A stretch of 64,000 nucleotides of DNA, from the NCBI GenBank assembly GCA_943846675.1, contig OX044357.1:1984001-2048000 (forward strand), in the 5' to 3' direction. The notes beneath the pieces are model-generated. The model saw only the letters and a program-made list of their open reading frames with translations, searched no databases and was not told the DNA's origin. Source of the DNA: UBA987 sp002292105 (GTDB taxonomy: Bacteria; Bacteroidota; Bacteroidia; NS11-12g; UBA9320). Each line of letters starts with the position of its first letter. The first letter of the stretch is position 1. This document shows, one piece after another, positions 62,451 through 64,000 of this stretch. Made by a program: the position numbers and the translations under genes.

Positions 62451-62473
62451 TTCAATAAAAAATTTTACGCATA

Positions 62474-63170
62474 TGTACGTCGCCAGCCAAATTTGAACTT
62501 TTGAGTTAAAAACTAAGAGAGTTCATGCTAATTTAGGTTTAATTTTTGATACTGTTTTTTTCGTGCTTTTAGCGTTCTTGATTTAGTCATTCTTCGTTGC
62601 TTCAATTTCGACTCAGCTTTGCCGTGATAAACCTCTGCAGGAGTCAGGTTTTGCAAAGATTCATGGTAGCGTTTATTGTTGTAATAATAAACGAACTCAT
62701 TAAGTTTTTGTTCCAGCTGTTCCGGGCTGAAGTAATTGTCCAATTTGACCACATTCTTCATGGATCTATGATAACGTTCAATCTTTCCTTGAGTCTGAGG
62801 GTGAAGAGGCCTACCTCGAACGTGTTTCATATTTTGGATCTGTAGATAATTGGCAAGTTCTAGTGATATGTAGCATGATCCATTGTCCGAAAGAAGTTTA
62901 GGTCTACTGTTCTCTGGAACGTCCGAAGCAAGTAAAGCTTCATTTAAGGTAGCTTTAACATCTTCTGCCTTCATAGAGGAACACAGCTTCCAGTTGACAA
63001 TAAATCGGCTGTAATCGTCTAGAACTGTAGAGAGGTAATACCAACCCCAACCAAAGATCTTAAAGTAGGTGAAGTCTGTTTGCCACATCTGATTAACATG
63101 TGTTGTTTTGTCATGAAAACTGTCTGATGCACTCATGATTCTAAAGGAAGGTGTTGATATCAGACCATTC
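62474..63170 (-). mobile_element. Truncated second copy of the IS3-family element
   Basis: The left end TGTACGTC (62474) and the AGTTAAAAACTAAGAGAG core match the complete copy at 55230. The similarity stops at about 63170, inside OrfB: the codon before the shared NGL is replaced by a TAG. OrfA and the right end are missing. Divergence of the remaining protein (about one residue in six) shows it is not a recent duplicate of the first copy. Confidence 0.85.
62528..63170 (-). pseudogene. IS3-family transposase OrfB, N-terminally truncated
   Basis: About 213 codons remain of the 324 expected. The three catalytic residues (WQTDFTYFK, LLSDNGSCYI, GKIERYHRS) are all kept, but the helix-turn-helix part is lost, so it cannot bind DNA as a normal transposase. 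An internal ATG (63136) gives 202 aa. Everything after it is collinear with the complete copy. Confidence 0.88.
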
Positions 63171-63237
63171 TAGCGATTTAACATTGATCATCCTCTTTTG
63201 AAAAAAGGTGAAGAACTATTTTACTGAACGCGGTTGT

Positions 63238-63636
63238 TTATTCACCCAACGCTTCAGGCAACGTAAAAACAACTCCATCAACCAAGTCTGCATTTTCGTC
63301 AATGATTCCCATTTCCTGAAGTTTATCAATTTTATCTGACTGTTCTTTTGCTTCTGTTGAATCAATAACCCGAACATTGTATTGAATGTCCTTCTTTTCT
63401 TCAGGTGGGGCAATAGCTTTCAACTTTGGTATAACCATCTCTGAGAGCTTAATGTATAGCTCTAATGCCTTATCGGGACGTGTTTCTGCCACCGAGTCAA
63501 ACCAACCTTGTATTTTTGTTGCATTATCGTTCAAGAAGTCTGCAAACATCTCTCTTAGATCCGTTGACAATTTATTCGATACTCCTTTGGGTCGTCCTTG
63601 TCTGTTTATGTTATCGTCTCCAGGTATAAAGGGCAT
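63238..63636 (-). CDS. Phage-like small protein (possible small terminase-related)
   Basis: A 132-aa protein beginning MPFIPGDDNINRQGRPKGVS and continuing NKLSTDLREMFADFLNDNATK, then a helical part with MVIPKLKAIAPPEEKKD. The NRQGRPKGxxNK start followed by helices and VIPxLKA is characteristic of proteins encoded beside terminase genes of Bacteroidota phages. It lies six bases after the next frame on the same strand. Exact function unproven. Confidence 0.6.
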   Translation of the reverse strand: MPFIPGDDNINRQGRPKGVSNKLSTDLREMFADFLNDNATKIQGWFDSVAETRPDKALELYIKLSEMVIPKLKAIAPPEEKKDIQYNVRVIDSTEAKEQSDKIDKLQEMGIIDENADLVDGVVFTLPEALGE

Positions 63637-63642
63637 TGTTTT

Positions 63643-64000
63643 TTATTGTTCTTTGCTGTGTACAAGATACAAATCTTTAAGGAGTTTTAAGTATCGCTTT
63701 GTGGGCTTGTTCTTGTAAAACTTCTTGAAGTGTTTTCCGTATAATTCCATATAAGCGTCTTCGCTTCGTTTTAAGCGGCCAAATTGTTGAATTAGACATC
63801 TTGTATGACTGGAATACGTTTGCGTAGTATATGCCCCTTTAACAAGGCTTCTATGCGCATACCTACCATTCAGTAAATATAGCTTGCGACACCGCTTGTG
63901 CGTGAACGGACATTCGAAATACAATATGTCGCCGTTGCCTAGGTTCGACGGGACGGTTGTAATGTTTATTCGGTAGTCAACTTGTTCATCATCCTGCGTT
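63643..64000 (-). CDS. Phage-associated protein (5' end beyond the window)
   Basis: The frame is open to the window edge. Upstream of the TTG at 63924 it reads QVDYRINITTVPSNLGNGDI, then LYFECPFTHKRCRKLYLLNG, RYAHRSLVKGAYTTQTYSS and a basic tail. A pattern of PSNLGNG, CPxTxKxCRKLY and HRS is known from proteins next to phage terminases in this phylum. The Cys pair may bind metal. Partner of the 132-aa gene in one transcript. Confidence 0.6.
   Translation of the reverse strand, partial: TQDDEQVDYRINITTVPSNLGNGDILYFECPFTHKRCRKLYLLNGRYAHRSLVKGAYTTQTYSSHTRCLIQQFGRLKRSEDAYMELYGKHFKKFYKNKPTKRYLKLLKDLYLVHSKEQ

Overview
The window is a stretch of chromosome from a member of the Bacteroidota, most like the Flavobacteriales. 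The evidence is a complete gldK-gldL-gldM-gldN type IX secretion/gliding core with a PorP/SprF gene beside it, a PorT gene behind ubiE, proteins carrying type A and type B (gliding-motility C-terminal) sorting domains, DUF4293, TAnnTTTG-type -7 promoter elements and few Shine-Dalgarno sequences. Gene density is high, and about 54 kb reads as ordinary core genome.

Layout. 0-2.6 kb: the end of a class II HMG-CoA reductase and formiminotransferase-cyclodeaminase. 2.6-8.5 kb: the T9SS motor/ring operon and porP, on the minus strand. 8.6-13.5 kb: recF, a DUF721 gene, rpe and a TonB-dependent receptor. 13.5-25.8 kb: pdhA, a TPR membrane protein, ribH, a deoxynucleoside kinase, trpS, a two-component pair, a degenerate caspase-like gene, an MsbA-like exporter, truA and a thiolase. 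25.3-45 kb: a fused peptide-ABC ATPase, rnr, a prenyl synthase, lplA, nth, a YceI lipoprotein, a YrdC protein, sucC, a secreted beta-helix protein, the ubiE-porT-tgt-four-helix-lptF cluster, engB, a GldL-like paralogue, a glycosyltransferase and rsmG. 45-54.7 kb: a large PKD-type surface protein and a surface-glycan cluster (GDP-heptose genes hddA/hddC/gmhB, an AlkP-superfamily membrane enzyme, a methyltransferase and a small membrane protein).

A tRNA-Met with its own promoter and terminator lies at 54.9 kb. From there to the right edge the content is accessory: a complete IS3-family element with a clear -1 frameshift site, a T9SS-exported nuclease, two surface proteins sharing a short repeat, small orphan genes, an attC-like hairpin, a second diverged and truncated IS copy, and the start of a phage-like module. 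This has the form of a genomic island beside a tRNA gene, but the far boundary is outside the window.

Repeats. Several intergenic gaps are filled by short-period arrays (7, 8 and 14 bp), and one holds a 212-bp tandem duplication. They sit directly after stop codons, and one starts inside the 3' end of ribH. The observations most worth following are these arrays, the two-module GldL-like protein without the proton-path Glu, a sensor kinase whose phosphoacceptor His is Asn, and the caspase-like protein that keeps Cys but lacks His and sits behind a set of palindromes. All functional calls are from reading motifs by eye; no database search was run.
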